Assembly (NCBI GenBank): GCA_021163175.1
Contig: JAGGXG010000033.1
Coordinates: forward strand, 1-6,775
DNA length: 6,775 nt
Source of the DNA: Thermoplasmata archaeon
Lineage (GTDB): Archaea > Thermoplasmatota > E2 > UBA202 > JdFR-43
Reading direction: 5' to 3'
In this document: positions 6,716-6,775 of the stretch, piece after piece
Layout: each line of letters starts with the position of its first letter
Position numbering within the stretch: position 1 is the stretch's first letter
Made by a program: the position numbers and the translations under genes
The notes under the pieces: model-generated
What the model saw: the letters and a program-made list of their open reading frames with translations, nothing else
What the model was told of the DNA's origin: nothing
Databases searched by the model: none

Positions 6716-6738
6716 TTTTTATATTATTTCATTTATAA
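6716..6738 (-). promoter_or_regulatory. TATA-like promoter region of RNase J
   Basis: On the minus strand two candidates stand in tandem: TTATAAAT (6738-6731) and TATAAAAA (6723-6716). They would start transcription near 6708 and 6694, giving a 5' leader of roughly 8 to 22 bases before ATG 6686, or almost none before ATG 6698. Which is used cannot be told, and this is why the RNase J start is not fully certain. Confidence 0.45.
6717..6724 (+). promoter_or_regulatory. TATA-like promoter of the right-edge tRNA
   Basis: TTTTATAT is centred about 25 bases before the predicted tRNA 5' end at 6746, so transcription could begin at or next to the mature 5' end. The same AT-rich block overlaps the proposed RNase J promoter on the other strand, so the two may compete or be shared. 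Confidence 0.5.
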
Positions 6739-6745
6739 CCAACAT

Positions 6746-6775
6746 AGCCCCGTGGTGTAGTGGTCAAGCATGTGA
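6746..6775 (+). tRNA. 5' part of a tRNA gene, cut by the right edge (isotype unresolved, perhaps Gln)
   Basis: From A6746 the bases fit the start of a tRNA. They give a 5' acceptor strand AGCCCCG, U8, a D arm with stem GTGT pairing GCAT (with G-U pairs), A14, the G18-G19 pair of the D loop, A21, and the first bases of the anticodon stem. The anticodon and 3' half lie outside the window. An A at position 1 with this D arm recalls archaeal tRNA-Gln, but Glu- and Asp-type D arms are similar, so the isotype is a guess. If the gene began one base later, the conserved U8 would be lost, which supports 6746 as the start. Confidence 0.8.

Overview
The window looks like a piece of an archaeal, probably euryarchaeal, chromosome of low to moderate GC. 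Evidence for this: an Mre11-Rad50 operon of prokaryotic type; a compact RNase J without the bacterial C-terminal domain; a tRNA-Ala gene that does not encode its CCA end; TATA-like boxes (TTTTATAT or its complement) about 25 bases upstream of start codons; and no Shine-Dalgarno sequence in front of the promoter-proximal genes. Thermoplasmatota or a relative is possible, but this is inference from general sequence character and I cannot fix the lineage.

Layout: (1) 1-291 is the least understood stretch. It has a possible 3' end of a plus-strand gene (1-105), an isolated Shine-Dalgarno-like motif, and short open frames on both strands that I cannot resolve. (2) 292-3846, minus strand, is an operon-like unit of mre11, rad50 and tRNA-Ala(CGC). 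mre11 and rad50 overlap by 14 bases, with a good Shine-Dalgarno for rad50. The rad50 stop codon lies inside the 5' end of the tRNA gene. (3) 3847-3940 is a short divergent promoter region. (4) 3941-5398, plus strand, is a polytopic membrane protein of the Nramp-like part of the APC superfamily, lacking the usual metal-binding motif. (5) 5391-6686, minus strand, is archaeal RNase J, overlapping the transporter tail to tail by 8 bases. (6) 6687-6745 is a second divergent promoter region, followed by the 5' part of a plus-strand tRNA (6746 to the right edge).

How the genes work together: Mre11 and Rad50 form one DNA double-strand-break processing complex, and their overlapping genes fit stoichiometric co-expression. 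The usual archaeal partners HerA and NurA are not in the window. RNase J (RNA decay and maturation) and the transporter have no obvious functional link to the repair genes. Packing is very tight: three gene borders overlap (mre11/rad50, rad50/tRNA, transporter/RNase J). The three promoter-proximal protein genes appear leaderless or nearly so, while the internal gene rad50 uses a Shine-Dalgarno.

I see no CRISPR array, insertion sequence or clearly novel multi-gene system. The most unusual signals are the rad50/tRNA-Ala overlap, whose RNase P cut would remove the rad50 stop codon exactly at a codon boundary, and the Nramp-like protein with GQGQ in place of DPGN.
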